A stretch of 64,000 bases of DNA from Nitrospira sp. (lineage in GTDB: Bacteria; Nitrospirota; Nitrospiria; Nitrospirales; Nitrospiraceae): contig CP054184.1 in NCBI GenBank assembly GCA_015709715.1, forward strand, positions 3,891,001-3,955,000. The letters are read 5' to 3'. This document shows positions 9,288-19,740 of the stretch, piece by piece. The position numbers and the translations under genes are program-made. Every line of letters starts with the position of its first letter. Position 1 is the stretch's first letter. The notes under the pieces were generated by a model. The model was not told where the DNA came from, did not search any database, and was given only the letters and a program-made list of their open reading frames with translations.

Positions 9288-10480
9288 CGACGGCGCGCAG
9301 TTTCATCTATCTCTGCACCTTGGGGGTGTTCTGCTTCATCAGCTACAACCTCGTACGGATGCCGGTGTTGTCCCTCTTTGCGGAATCGCTGGGTGCCGGG
9401 CCGGAACAGATCGGGTTGATCGTGTCCGTATCGACCATGACCGGCGTGCTCCTGAAGCTGCCGTCCGGAGCCCTCTCCGACATTTACGGACGCAAGATGT
9501 TGTTGCGTATCGGGGTGGTGGCATTCGGGCTGCCGCCTTTCCTTTATCCCTTCGTCTCGGACCTCGACGTGCTGACGGGATTACGGTTCGTGCATGGCTT
9601 GGCGACGGCGATCTTTGCTCCCAGCGCGTTGGCCACGGTGGCGGATTTGTATAAGGAACGGCGTGGTGCGGCGCTGGGGACCTATACGGCCTGCACACAA
9701 TCAGGCGCGTTGTTGGGCCCGTTCCTCGGCGGATGGCTGGTCTACCAAGCGGGGTTTACCACGGCCTTCGTGACGGCCGGCGTGTTCGGCTGCATGGCGA
9801 TTCTGATTTTCTTCAGCCTTCACCTGGAGCCGCCCCCTCCGCGGATGCACGAGCAGGGAATCGGTCCGTTGATCGCTGAGATCGGGAAAGGGTTTTGGGC
9901 CGTGGCGCGGAACCGGCGGGTCTTGATCACCAGCTCGACGGACGCGGCGAAGATGATTGCCAACGGCGCCCTGATGGCCTTTTTGCCGCTCTATGGCCTC
10001 TCGGTTGGGCTCAATCCCGGCGAAGTGGGGTTCCTCTTTACGGTGCAGGCCTTGACCTCATTCCTTTCCAAGCCGATTATGGGGCGGATTTCCGATCGGG
10101 TCGGGCGGCAACCATTGATCTTGCTGGGATTGCTCATTTGCGCCGTCACCTTTATCAGCATCCCGCAGGTTGGGTCCTTCCCCCTCCTGTTGCTGCTCTC
10201 TTCGGGGTTCGGCTTTGGAGAGGCCGTCGTGTCCTCCTCATCGGCGGCGCTGGTGGCCGACAGTTCGGAATTCAAACGGCTCGGAGCCGGGATGGGCATG
10301 CAAGGTACGGTAATGGACATCGGGCATGCGAGCGGGCCCCTGTTGGCCGGGCTGCTCATTGCCCATGTGAGTTACCAGGGGGCGTTTGCGGTGATTGCCG
10401 GGATTCAACTGCTGGCCGCCTTGGGGTTTTGGGCGACGATGAGGACTGTCGCGCGCTCGTGTATAATGCCGCCGCAATGA
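9284..10480 (+). CDS. Major facilitator superfamily transporter
   Basis: The 398-residue protein has about 12 hydrophobic helices and the classic MFS loop 2-3 motif in LPSGALSDIYGRKMLLRIG (G-x-x-x-D-x-x-G-R-K). A second copy occurs at the start of the C-terminal half: GRISDRVGRQPLILLG. A motif-C-like glycine run appears in TACTQSGALLGPFLGGWL. It most resembles drug/metabolite efflux carriers, but the substrate is unknown. The ATG at 9284 overlaps the stop of the preceding gene; an upstream in-frame start at 9194 would run inside that gene and is unlikely. Confidence 0.9.
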   Translation: MTTARSFIYLCTLGVFCFISYNLVRMPVLSLFAESLGAGPEQIGLIVSVSTMTGVLLKLPSGALSDIYGRKMLLRIGVVAFGLPPFLYPFVSDLDVLTGLRFVHGLATAIFAPSALATVADLYKERRGAALGTYTACTQSGALLGPFLGGWLVYQAGFTTAFVTAGVFGCMAILIFFSLHLEPPPPRMHEQGIGPLIAEIGKGFWAVARNRRVLITSSTDAAKMIANGALMAFLPLYGLSVGLNPGEVGFLFTVQALTSFLSKPIMGRISDRVGRQPLILLGLLICAVTFISIPQVGSFPLLLLLSSGFGFGEAVVSSSSAALVADSSEFKRLGAGMGMQGTVMDIGHASGPLLAGLLIAHVSYQGAFAVIAGIQLLAALGFWATMRTVARSCIMPPQ

Positions 10481-10584
10481 ATACCGAGTTGCTTGAAACC
10501 ATGCAGCGCGCCATCACTGCCGTGGGCACCATCGGGCTGATCGGTTTCTGTCTCTATGTCTTACGAACCAACAGAGGAGCGTAG
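10477..10584 (+). CDS. 35-residue single-span membrane peptide
   Basis: A complete small reading frame starts at ATG 10477, overlapping the MFS stop (ATGA), and ends at 10584, three bases before ribE. The peptide has an amphipathic N-terminus (MNTELLETMQRAI), one hydrophobic segment (AVGTIGLIGFCLYVL) and a positively charged end (RTNRGA), the form of a small inner-membrane protein. Its overlap and the ribE spacing suggest it is translated as part of the operon. A TATAAT box lies at 10462-10467, ten bases before the ATG, so a leaderless or near-leaderless transcript into ribE is also possible. Confidence 0.6.
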   Translation: MNTELLETMQRAITAVGTIGLIGFCLYVLRTNRGA

Positions 10585-10587
10585 CCA

Positions 10588-11240
10588 TTGTTCAGCGGCA
10601 TCGTTGAAGAGATGGGGGCAGTCACCGCCCTGAACAAGGGATTGGCCGGCACCAGGCTGACCATCATGGCCTCGACCGTCATGAGTGATTTAGCCATCGG
10701 TGCCAGTGTCAGTGTGAACGGCACTTGCCTGACCGTCGTTGCGCGGAGCGACCATGACTTCTCCGTCGATGTGTCGCCGGAAACGCTTCGGGTCACCACG
10801 CTCGGCACCCTCACCTCGGGGGCTCCGGTGAATCTGGAGCGGGCGATGAAATTGAACGAGCGAATCGGCGGGCATCTGGTGTCGGGCCATGTCGATGCGA
10901 TTGGCGTGCTCCGCAGCCGGCAGCAGGACGGCAACGCGCTGGTGCTGGAGTTCGAGGCGCCGAACGAGATCCTGCGCTATTGCGTGGCGAAGGGATCGAT
11001 CACCGTGGACGGCATCAGTCTCACGGTCAACGATGTGACCGAACGATCCTTCGCCGTGGCCATCATTCCACACACGGCGAAGGTGACTACACTCGGGCTG
11101 AAGCAGGTCGGGGATCAGGTGAATCTGGAGGCGGATGTGATCGGCAAGTACGTCGAACGGTTGCTGCAGGAACGCGGCGTCCTCCCGCCCAAGCCGGCTC
11201 CGGTCATCGATACCGACTATCTGAAGAAGCGCGGCCTCAT

Positions 11241-11244
<4 letters not shown>
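10588..11244 (+). CDS. ribE: Riboflavin synthase alpha chain
   Basis: The 218-residue protein begins MFSGIVEEMG, the family signature, and contains two tandem lumazine-binding beta-barrel domains of about 95 residues. The first runs to SPETLRVTTLGTL, and the repeat begins at GGHLVSGHVDAIG and ends at IPHTAKVTTLG. It dismutates two 6,7-dimethyl-8-ribityllumazine molecules to riboflavin. The start is TTG 10588, preceded by GAGGAG. The stop overlaps the stop of the convergent acs gene within the palindrome CTAG. It completes, with ribD, the part of the riboflavin pathway seen here. Confidence 0.95.
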
Positions 11245-13130
<1,886 letters not shown>

Positions 13131-13265
13131 CGATCCCATTCCTCCAGATCCAGGGCGTCACCCTGCGCCATACGATCGAGAACGGCATTATGCGGATGGG
13201 ACCCAGGAACTGCAACCCTCGCCGCAGCTGTACAGCTCGGACGCTCACAGAGGCCCCCGGGTTTC

Positions 13266-13295
13266 TTGACAGTCGAACGGAGGCAAGGGTAGGCT
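13266..13295 (+). promoter_or_regulatory. Sigma70-like promoter before the caspase-fold gene
   Basis: A perfect TTGACA at 13266-13271 is followed after 18 bases by TAGGCT at 13290-13295, a weak -10. The predicted start lies about 25 bases before the ATG at 13329. The divergent acs gene begins at 13130, so the 200-bp gap probably holds promoters in both directions. Confidence 0.5.
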
Positions 13296-13328
13296 GAGGT
13301 CGTCGGAGCCCACTGGAATTCACACCCC

Positions 13329-14714
13329 ATGCGCACTCACCCATCAAGTCGGTCCGTCGGCGTCTTCGCGCTGGCGGTTCTGTGGCTGACCCTTGTGGTG
13401 GTCGGCGCTCCTCCTCCACTATCGGCCCAGGTGGGCAAACCCGAGGGTTTGTACTACAAGTCCTGGGGGGTGGTGGTCGGTATCGAAAATTATCTGGTCG
13501 CGCCGAAAGCGCCCGGGGCGGTGGATGGCGCTCGGGTGATGGCGGCGGCTTTGCGCGAGCTTGGATTCGATGAAGTGGTCGAACTGTACGATAAGGATGC
13601 CGCCTCCAGGCGGGTGCTGCAGGTGCTTAACGACTATCTTCCGCGTAAGGTAGGTCGCCAGGATCGCGTGGTGATCTTCTTCGCCGGGCATGCGGGCGTC
13701 ATCCAGGAGGCTCAAACGAAGGAAGTCGGGTATCTCGTGCCGTGGGATGCGCAGCTCAATAACCAATCCAAGGCCATCACGTTCGATTACCTCAAAGAGT
13801 TCACCCGGCGTTCGGCCTCGAAACATATGCTGTTATTGATCGATGCCAACGTGCGTGGGTGGGAGGTGACGGCGCCTCAGCCGCTCTCGCTGGAGGGCCG
13901 ATTGTCGCCCGAGGACGACACGGAGAAACGGGCCATTCAAGTCTTGACCGCCGCGGAAAAGGACGAAGTCCTGGCTCGCAATCCAGGACCCAGTCCCTTC
14001 GTGACGGCCGTGCTTGCCGGGATCAAGGGTGCGGCGGATCTCAATAGGAACGGTTGGGTCATGGCGAGCGAGCTGGCCGCGCAGGTGAAGCAGGAGGTCG
14101 AAGCGGCCACCAACGGCGCGCAACATCCGCAATTCGTGCAGTTGGAGGGAGACGGCGATGTGATTCTGGTCGAGGGCCGTAAGGCGCTGTTCCAACTCGG
14201 CAGTGAGCCGACCAGCGAGGCCGATCGCGCCAAGGCCGCCCGAGCCCAGTATGAGCAGGCGTTTGCGTTGCTGCAGCAACAGAAGTCGGCGGAGGAAGCG
14301 TTGGAGCGGCTCAATCGAGCGATCGCCTACGATCCATCGTTCGGCGATGCCTATGTGTTGAAGAGTTATGTGCGGCTTGAGGTGCTGCCGAATCTGGAAG
14401 AGTCCTTGGCGGCTGCGCGTGCGGCCGTGCAATATGCACCCCAGAATCCAGACTCCCACTACTCGCTGGGGCTCGTGCTCGAAAAACAGGGACAGTATGC
14501 GGAGGCGGAGAAGGCGATGCAGCAGTCTCTTGCCGTGAACCCTGCGTATACCGACGTGTATCTGTCGCTCGGCTTGCTCTACGCCGACTATCTGAATGAA
14601 CCGCACAAGTCGGTCGATGCGTTCCGGCGTTATGTAGAACTGGGTGGTCAGAACGAACGGGCGATCCGCGCCGTACAAGGGGCCGGTCCGCCCGCCGATC
14701 AGCCGTCTCGTTAG
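13329..14714 (+). CDS. Secreted caspase-fold/TPR protein with no catalytic cysteine
   Basis: The 461-residue protein has a signal peptide (FALAVLWLTLVVVGA, cleavage near LSAQ). A caspase-like p20 domain follows: KSWGVVVGIENYL near residue 44, then FFAGHAG with the catalytic-type His at about 121. Where active family members have a Cys (typically D-A-C-Y-S-G after a hydrophobic strand), this protein has LLLIDANVRGW, with Asn at about 174. A lone Cys substitute is not evident, so it is probably not a peptidase. The C-terminal 150 residues are TPR-like (YAPQNPDSHYSLGLVLEKQG, then VNPAYTDVYLSLGLLYADY). A scaffold role in the periplasm is an inference. It ends convergent and overlapping with the small minus-strand gene. 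Confidence 0.82.
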   Translation: MRTHPSSRSVGVFALAVLWLTLVVVGAPPPLSAQVGKPEGLYYKSWGVVVGIENYLVAPKAPGAVDGARVMAAALRELGFDEVVELYDKDAASRRVLQVLNDYLPRKVGRQDRVVIFFAGHAGVIQEAQTKEVGYLVPWDAQLNNQSKAITFDYLKEFTRRSASKHMLLLIDANVRGWEVTAPQPLSLEGRLSPEDDTEKRAIQVLTAAEKDEVLARNPGPSPFVTAVLAGIKGAADLNRNGWVMASELAAQVKQEVEAATNGAQHPQFVQLEGDGDVILVEGRKALFQLGSEPTSEADRAKAARAQYEQAFALLQQQKSAEEALERLNRAIAYDPSFGDAYVLKSYVRLEVLPNLEESLAAARAAVQYAPQNPDSHYSLGLVLEKQGQYAEAEKAMQQSLAVNPAYTDVYLSLGLLYADYLNEPHKSVDAFRRYVELGGQNERAIRAVQGAGPPADQPSR

Positions 14715-14884
14715 TCTTCTTTCCCTCCGCCCTTCAGATAACCCAATCCGATTTTGAGTGCGCGTCGTGTGATCTCCGGCCAACGGACCTGCGGATACTC
14801 CGCCAGGACCGCCGCCGCCTTCGGATCCTGAACATCCAATTGTACGACCCGAATAATCCCGTCTTCGATTTGAACATCCGCCAT
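14711..14884 (-). CDS. 57-residue unknown protein
   Basis: ATG 14884 is preceded on the minus strand by GGAGAC, so I use it instead of the longer frame from 14935. The peptide runs MADVQIEDGIIRVVQLDVQD and on to RRALKIGLGYLKGGGKED. It looks soluble, with an acidic N-terminal half and a basic helix near the end. Its stop overlaps the stop of the caspase-fold gene. I recognise no family. Confidence 0.65.
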   Translation of the reverse strand: MADVQIEDGIIRVVQLDVQDPKAAAVLAEYPQVRWPEITRRALKIGLGYLKGGGKED

Positions 14885-14954
14885 GTGTCGGTCTCCTTGC
14901 CTGACGCGTAGGTGATTCCGCTGTGATGCCGTCAACGCCGGACGTCGTCGCGCG

Positions 14955-14983
14955 TTGACAGCCTAGGGGGTGCATGTTAGCAT
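14955..14983 (+). promoter_or_regulatory. Sigma70-like promoter of the lipoprotein operon
   Basis: TTGACA at 14955-14960 and TAGCAT at 14978-14983 are separated by 17 bases, close to the vegetative consensus. The predicted start is near 14990, giving a leader of about 120 nt before the ATG at 15110. No other candidate was seen in the 225-bp gap between the minus-strand small gene and this operon. Confidence 0.6.
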
Positions 14984-15109
14984 AACCCCGCGTGTTTTCG
15001 TGCAATTGTATCTCCGGCACCTGTGAACCTCACCCGACGCCATCGACGACCTTGCCGCGAACGATCCGAACCGTCAGCTCTCACATGCGAGATACCAAGG
15101 AGGAACCGT

Positions 15110-15676
15110 ATGAGCAGAGTAGAGGGGGCTGTTGCGAAAATTTCCGGGAGCGCGCTGGCGCTCGTGCTGTTGCTCGGTCTCACCGCCTGCGGGGGACCGC
15201 CGAAATGGGTGAAGCAGGGGGCCGGCGCCCTCAACGAAAAAAACGACAAGTCCTTCTACGGCGTCGGATCCGTTGTCGGGGTGAGGAACGAACCACTCGC
15301 GTGGGATACCGCCGAAAACCGCAGCCGCGCGGAGATCGCTAAGACCTTCGAAACCTACACCGCCTACCTGATGCGCGACTACGCCGCCTCGACGACCGCC
15401 GGCGATTTTTCCCGCAACAGTGAAGAACAAAATATCGAGCGAGCCGTGAAGACGTTCTCCGCAGTCACCCTCAACGGCGTGAAACCGATCGACCGCTACA
15501 AGGACGAAAAGTCGGGCACCTACTACGTCCTTACCAAATTGAGTCTGGAGGATATGAAGAACAACCTGGATCAGGCCAAGGAGCTGAACAGTCAGGTGCG
15601 GGACTTCGTGCGTAAGAATGCGGATCGATTGTTCGACCGATTGGAAAAGGAAGAGGAGAAGCGGGCGACGAAGTGA
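15110..15676 (+). CDS. LPP20-like lipoprotein
   Basis: ATG 15110 has a strong AGGAGG seven bases upstream. The 188-residue product has a signal peptide with lipobox LTAC (Cys at about residue 24), followed by GGPPKWVKQGAG. The mature domain contains YGVGSVVGVRNEPLAWDTA, ENRSRAEIAKTFETYTAYLM and a C-terminal helical segment, the pattern of LPP20-family outer-membrane lipoproteins. It is first in a four-gene same-strand run with an LpoB-like, a COG3014-like and a second LPP20-like protein. This set recurs together in other Gram-negative genomes, and a peptidoglycan or envelope role is inferred from the LpoB member. Confidence 0.8.
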   Translation: MSRVEGAVAKISGSALALVLLLGLTACGGPPKWVKQGAGALNEKNDKSFYGVGSVVGVRNEPLAWDTAENRSRAEIAKTFETYTAYLMRDYAASTTAGDFSRNSEEQNIERAVKTFSAVTLNGVKPIDRYKDEKSGTYYVLTKLSLEDMKNNLDQAKELNSQVRDFVRKNADRLFDRLEKEEEKRATK

Positions 15677-15719
15677 TCCGTTCCGTTGCAAGGCGCGGCT
15701 GCAGACCGGGAGGATAGGC

Positions 15720-16349
15720 ATGATCGAGTGGTGGAGGCGTGCTGCAAGACGGGCGATGGTGGGAGCCGCGGTTGCGATGAGCGCCGTAACAGTCAGTGCC
15801 TGCGGCCATGAAACGAAGGTCACCCGCGTCGATACCGGCGTCGTGACCGACCTCAGCGGGCGATGGAACGATACGGATTCCCAGATGGTGGCCGAAGCCA
15901 TGGTTCGGGAGGCATTGAACAATCCGTGGTTGGCGAATTTCACCAAGGGAAAGAGTCGCCAGCCGGTCGTCATTGTCGGCACGGTGTTGAATAAGAGTCA
16001 TGAACACATCAATGTGCAGACATTTATCAGCGACCTCTCCCGCGAATTGACCAATTCACAAAAAGTGACGTTCGTGGCCGGGAAAGGGGAGCGCGAAGAA
16101 GTGCGGGAAGAGCGGCGAGAGCAGGCCGTGCATGCCCGCGAGGATACGCAGAAGGCGCCGGGGAAGGAACTCGGGGCCGACTACATGCTGCGTGGCAGCA
16201 TCTCCACGATACTGGACGAGCAGGACGGGGCGAAAGCGGTCTTCTACCAGGTCGACTTGGAAATGGTCGACATGGAAAACAACGTCAAAGCCTGGTTGGG
16301 CCAGAAGAAAATCAAGAAAGTGATCGAACGGAAACGCACGGTATTCTAG
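15720..16349 (+). CDS. lpoB: LpoB-like penicillin-binding-protein activator lipoprotein
   Basis: The 209-residue lipoprotein has a signal peptide ending VSAC (Cys about residue 28). The mature part has VDTGVVTDLSGRWNDTDSQM, REALNNPWLANF, PVVIVGTVLNKSHEHINVQT and GADYMLRGSISTILDEQDG, matching the LpoB domain that binds and stimulates PBP1B in enterobacteria. A basic/acidic helix (GEREEVREERREQAVHARED) lies in the middle. ATG 15720 is preceded by GGGAGGATAGGC. The partner PBP is not in this window, so activation of a specific PBP is inferred from the family. Confidence 0.82.
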   Translation: MIEWWRRAARRAMVGAAVAMSAVTVSACGHETKVTRVDTGVVTDLSGRWNDTDSQMVAEAMVREALNNPWLANFTKGKSRQPVVIVGTVLNKSHEHINVQTFISDLSRELTNSQKVTFVAGKGEREEVREERREQAVHAREDTQKAPGKELGADYMLRGSISTILDEQDGAKAVFYQVDLEMVDMENNVKAWLGQKKIKKVIERKRTVF

Positions 16350-16363
16350 CCAGCCGGACGCCG

Positions 16364-17857
16364 TTGAAACCGCACGTTCCATCGACTACGGCCTCCCTTG
16401 CGGGAGGCCGTTTCGTTTCATCAGGCCGCCGATTCTTCCTGCTGTGGGGGCTCATCTGGACCCTGAGCGGATGCGGCCTGTCCGCCAACCATTACCTGCT
16501 TATCGAACAGAGCCTTTCGGTCAACGACCCACGGCGTGCCGATGCCGTCATGGCACAGGCCGAGTCCGACTATGGGCCGCGAAACCGGCTGCTGTACAAC
16601 ATGGATCGGGGTATGACGTTGCATCTGGCCGGCAACTATGCCGAGAGCAATCGGTTGCTCGAACTGGCGGCGCAGGAGGTAGAGCGGCTGTACACCAGAA
16701 GCCTGAGAGTGGAAACCGCCGCCTTTCTAACCAACGACATGGTCCTGCCCTATGAGGGAGACCCCTACGAACACGTCATGATCCACGTCGTCAAGGCGCT
16801 GAACTATGCGGCGATGGGGGAGTTGATGGAGGCGCTGGTCGAGGCGCGGCAAATCGATCATCGGCTCAACGTGTTGTCGGATAAGGTTGCGGACAAGAAT
16901 GCCTATCGTGAAGATGCCTGCGCGCGCTATTTGACCGGCCTGTTGTATGAAGCGGCAGGGGACCTGAACGATGCCTTTATCGCCTACCGCAAGGCGCTGG
17001 AGATCTATGAGGCGAACGGCGGCTGGGCCCGCACGCCGGTTCCGCCGATGCTGCGCGCGGACCTCTTGCGTGTGACTGATGCGCTGCATCTGGCCGCGGA
17101 GTTCGAAGAATACCGCCGACGTTTTCCCGAGACACGGTGGGTGTCGCGGAATGACCAGCCCGATCTCGCCCAGGTGGTAGTGATCGGCTATAATGGCCGC
17201 GCGCCGCGCAGGGACGAGACCTTTTTGGACCTGCCCATCAGTCTCAGCGCTTTGCAGCTGGTGTTGTTGAATCGCGGCGTGCTCCATGCCTCCAATCGGC
17301 ACGAGCGCCGTGTAGCGGACAGCGTCCTCTATGGGTTGAACGGTCGGGTTGTGCGGGTGGCCTTGCCTCATCTCGTGCCGCAAAAAACTTCGGTGCAGTA
17401 CGAAGACGTCACCTTGGTACCCCGAGAAGGACCTCCGGTTTCCGCACAGTCTCAGCTGGTATACGACGGGACCGCCTTGGCCGAGCAGGCTCTCTCGTCG
17501 CGCATGCCCGGCATCACGACCAAGGCGCTTGCACGGGCGGCGATGAAATTCGCTGCGGCGGAGGCCGCCACGCGCGGTTCCCAACATGCGGTCAGCAAGG
17601 ATGATGCGCCGTGGGTCGGGCTGATCGTGGGGCTCATTACGCACGGGTTGGCGGTGGCGTCGGAGGCGGCCGACACGAGGAGTTGGAGGACCCTCCCGGA
17701 TGAGATTCAGATTGCGCGCCTATGGGTTCCTCCCGGCGAGTATCAAAGCCGAATCCAGACCGTGACACGCGGCGGCGGCGCCAGACCGGGGTCGACACGT
17801 CCGTTCGTGCTTCGGGCCGGGCAGACTATCTTCGTGATCGAACGGGTGATTTTATGA
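16364..17857 (+). CDS. COG3014-like envelope lipoprotein
   Basis: The protein of up to 497 residues has a hydrophobic signal (RRFFLLWGLIWTLSGC) with lipobox LSGC. Helical, TPR-like repeats follow (YNMDRGMTLHLAGNYAESNR; TGLLYEAAGDLNDAFIAYRKAL), then a beta-rich C-terminal half. It matches the COG3014 group that travels with LPP20 and LpoB genes. The start is uncertain. TTG 16364 has no clear ribosome site, and a strong hairpin at 16388-16411 lies inside its first 16 codons. The only other in-frame candidates downstream are CTG codons at 16439 and 16442. Its stop overlaps the next start (ATGA). Confidence 0.75.
   Translation: MKPHVPSTTASLAGGRFVSSGRRFFLLWGLIWTLSGCGLSANHYLLIEQSLSVNDPRRADAVMAQAESDYGPRNRLLYNMDRGMTLHLAGNYAESNRLLELAAQEVERLYTRSLRVETAAFLTNDMVLPYEGDPYEHVMIHVVKALNYAAMGELMEALVEARQIDHRLNVLSDKVADKNAYREDACARYLTGLLYEAAGDLNDAFIAYRKALEIYEANGGWARTPVPPMLRADLLRVTDALHLAAEFEEYRRRFPETRWVSRNDQPDLAQVVVIGYNGRAPRRDETFLDLPISLSALQLVLLNRGVLHASNRHERRVADSVLYGLNGRVVRVALPHLVPQKTSVQYEDVTLVPREGPPVSAQSQLVYDGTALAEQALSSRMPGITTKALARAAMKFAAAEAATRGSQHAVSKDDAPWVGLIVGLITHGLAVASEAADTRSWRTLPDEIQIARLWVPPGEYQSRIQTVTRGGGARPGSTRPFVLRAGQTIFVIERVIL
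16388..16418 (+). terminator. Strong hairpin inside the 5' end of the COG3014-like gene
   Basis: A perfect 10-bp stem (ACGGCCTCCC and GGGAGGCCGT) closes a TTGC loop and is followed by the T-rich TTCGTTTC. It begins 39 bases after the lpoB stop. It looks like an intrinsic terminator or attenuator, yet lies within the apparent coding region of the next gene. It may reduce expression of the two downstream genes relative to lpoB. Confidence 0.55.
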
Positions 17858-18990
17858 CGCCGGTTCGACCGGGACGGCCAGGGGGGCTGAGAGGCCTTCT
17901 CGCGCTCCTCCTGTTGGCGCTCGGGGCATGTAGTTGGGGAGGAGGTTCGATCCGCCCGCAATGGATCGATGGGCAGAGTCCGAATTACCCTGATTCGCAG
18001 TACTTGGTGGGGGTCGGCCAAGCCGAGTCCCGTCCTCGCGCGGAGGAACAGGCCTATGCCGCCCTGGCGAGAATTTTCAAAGCCGCGATTACTGCCGAGG
18101 CTAAGGATTGGGAGTCCTACGTGGTGGTGGAGCAGGGGGGGCAGACGAGCACCGAACGGCATTTGACGCTCGATAAGGTGACGACGGTGACTTCCGACAA
18201 GGTCCTCGAGAGCGTGCGGGTTCTCGATACCTGGTTTGACCAACGGACCAGACAGTACTATGCTCTGGCCGGCATGGATCGCGCGCAGGCCGAAGCGGCG
18301 ATGCTCGAGCGCATGGGCGCCTTGGATCGTGAGATCGAATCCCAGGTCAGCGAGGCCCGGCGGGCGAAAGAGAAGTTGCTCTACGCCAGGAATCTGAAAC
18401 GGGCCACGACCAACCTGGTGATACGAGAAGCCTATAATACGGACCTTCGCGTCATTCGGCTCAGTGGGAAGGGGCTGTCGCCTGCGTATCGTCTCGCCGA
18501 ACTTACCGCGGAGTTGGAACAATTCCTGGTGACGAATCTGGGTATGGCGGTGGCATTGTCGGGGCCGGAGGCGCCACCGGTCGCTCACGCTCTGGTCGAG
18601 GGCTTGGCTCGGGAAGGTTTTTCCGTGGTGGAGGTCGACTCCGAAGCCGGAGGGGAGCAGGCCGATTTGCTGATCCGGGGGACGGTAGCCACGTGGCCGA
18701 TCGAAGTCGGCGATCCACAGTTTCGATACGTGCGCTGGTGTGCGGATGCCGTCGTCGAGGACGTGCCCACGCACCGCGTGATCGGCGCGGTGACCAAGGG
18801 CGGGAAAGAAGGCCATGTGGCCGAACGTGAAGCGTTGTCCAAAGCCGTGCGGGTGATGCAGCAGGAGTTTTCCGCGAACCTCGCGAAGGCGCTGGCTGCA
18901 TATGTTTATGGGGAGCAAGACCTGATGGTTCCGGTCTCCGCGCCGTCCGGCTGTTCGAAGGAGACCGTGATGCCAAAGACGGGTCGCTGA
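17854..18990 (+). CDS. LPP20-like lipoprotein, second member
   Basis: ATG 17854 overlaps the previous stop. The 378-residue product has a signal peptide (GLRGLLALLLLALGAC; Cys about residue 25). SIRPQWIDGQSPNYPDSQYL and VGVGQAESRPRAEEQAYAAL follow, the LPP20-type opening. A coiled helical segment lies around residues 150-190 (RMGALDREIESQVSEARRAK). The C-terminal domain includes DLLIRGTVATWPIE. It is about twice the length of the first LPP20-like gene and closes the four-gene envelope operon. Confidence 0.78.
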   Translation: MTPVRPGRPGGLRGLLALLLLALGACSWGGGSIRPQWIDGQSPNYPDSQYLVGVGQAESRPRAEEQAYAALARIFKAAITAEAKDWESYVVVEQGGQTSTERHLTLDKVTTVTSDKVLESVRVLDTWFDQRTRQYYALAGMDRAQAEAAMLERMGALDREIESQVSEARRAKEKLLYARNLKRATTNLVIREAYNTDLRVIRLSGKGLSPAYRLAELTAELEQFLVTNLGMAVALSGPEAPPVAHALVEGLAREGFSVVEVDSEAGGEQADLLIRGTVATWPIEVGDPQFRYVRWCADAVVEDVPTHRVIGAVTKGGKEGHVAEREALSKAVRVMQQEFSANLAKALAAYVYGEQDLMVPVSAPSGCSKETVMPKTGR

Positions 18991-19024
18991 GAGTGGATCG
19001 TCAACCATGGGGGAGGAGCCAAGG

Positions 19025-19273
19025 ATGGCCAAATTAGGGATTCGAAAAGTGACGAACCTGGACAACAGTGGACGCCGCTTATCCAGTCAAGCGATGAAGA
19101 AACGGCTGCGCGAGCGGCTGGCTGCGGACACGCAGTTGGTGCTGAAGCGGGACATCGTCAACATTTTCCGCAAGCAGGGGTATTACGAAGAATTGCCGCT
19201 CGATGAGTTGCAGGACCGTCTGTCCAAGCTGCAGTCGCCGCTGGCCGGCAGCCTCTTGAAGGGGAGGGTCTAG
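19025..19273 (+). CDS. Small protein paired with a PIN-domain gene (possible antitoxin)
   Basis: ATG 19025 (MAKLGIRKVTNLDNSGRR) is chosen over ATG 19007 because GGGAGGAG ends about eight bases before it. The 82-residue product is helical and basic (QAMKKRLRERLAADTQLVLK). It ends two bases before the PIN-domain gene, so the two are surely cotranscribed. By position it could be an antitoxin, but no DNA-binding antitoxin motif is evident. Confidence 0.6.
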   Translation: MAKLGIRKVTNLDNSGRRLSSQAMKKRLRERLAADTQLVLKRDIVNIFRKQGYYEELPLDELQDRLSKLQSPLAGSLLKGRV

Positions 19274-19274
19274 A

Positions 19275-19718
19275 ATGCCCTACTACTACTTCGACTCAAC
19301 CGCGCTGGTGAAACGCTACAGCATGGAGCGGGGAACACGCGTCGTCAACAAGTTGATGGTCAAGCGCGGCAAGGTGGCGATTCTCCCGATGTGGACCGTG
19401 ACGGACCTGTATGCGTCGTTGTCCGTGCGGGCTCAACAGGGGGAAATCACCAGGGATGATTGTTACTCCGTCCTTTACAAATTCGAAATGGAAGCGGGAC
19501 AAGGCCTGTTTCAGTTCATTGCCCCGACCATGGATACCTATTTGGCCGCCAAGGAGTTGAGTTTGGATTATCCGGCACTGCATTCGCCGCAACTGCTTCA
19601 TCTGGCCTTGGCGGTGGAACTCAAGCCCTTGCGCATGACCGTGGTCAGTGCGGACAAGCAACTGCTGGCAGCCTGTCGTCCGGCGGGACTCCATATCATC
19701 AATCCCGAGGACGACTAG
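19275..19718 (+). CDS. PIN-domain protein (VapC-like)
   Basis: The 147-residue protein opens with YYYFDSTALVKRYSMERGTR, the typical PIN start with the first metal-binding Asp. It ends with RMTVVSADKQLLAACRPAGL, which contains the last conserved Asp. The middle region LHSPQLLHLALAVEL corresponds to the usual (D)ALHLA stretch, but the Asp is replaced by Gln. Nuclease activity may therefore be weakened or lost. The two-base spacing from the upstream small gene suggests a type II toxin-antitoxin pair or a domesticated derivative. Confidence 0.75.
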   Translation: MPYYYFDSTALVKRYSMERGTRVVNKLMVKRGKVAILPMWTVTDLYASLSVRAQQGEITRDDCYSVLYKFEMEAGQGLFQFIAPTMDTYLAAKELSLDYPALHSPQLLHLALAVELKPLRMTVVSADKQLLAACRPAGLHIINPEDD

Positions 19719-19740
19719 CGACCGCCCGGGGCGCTACCGC

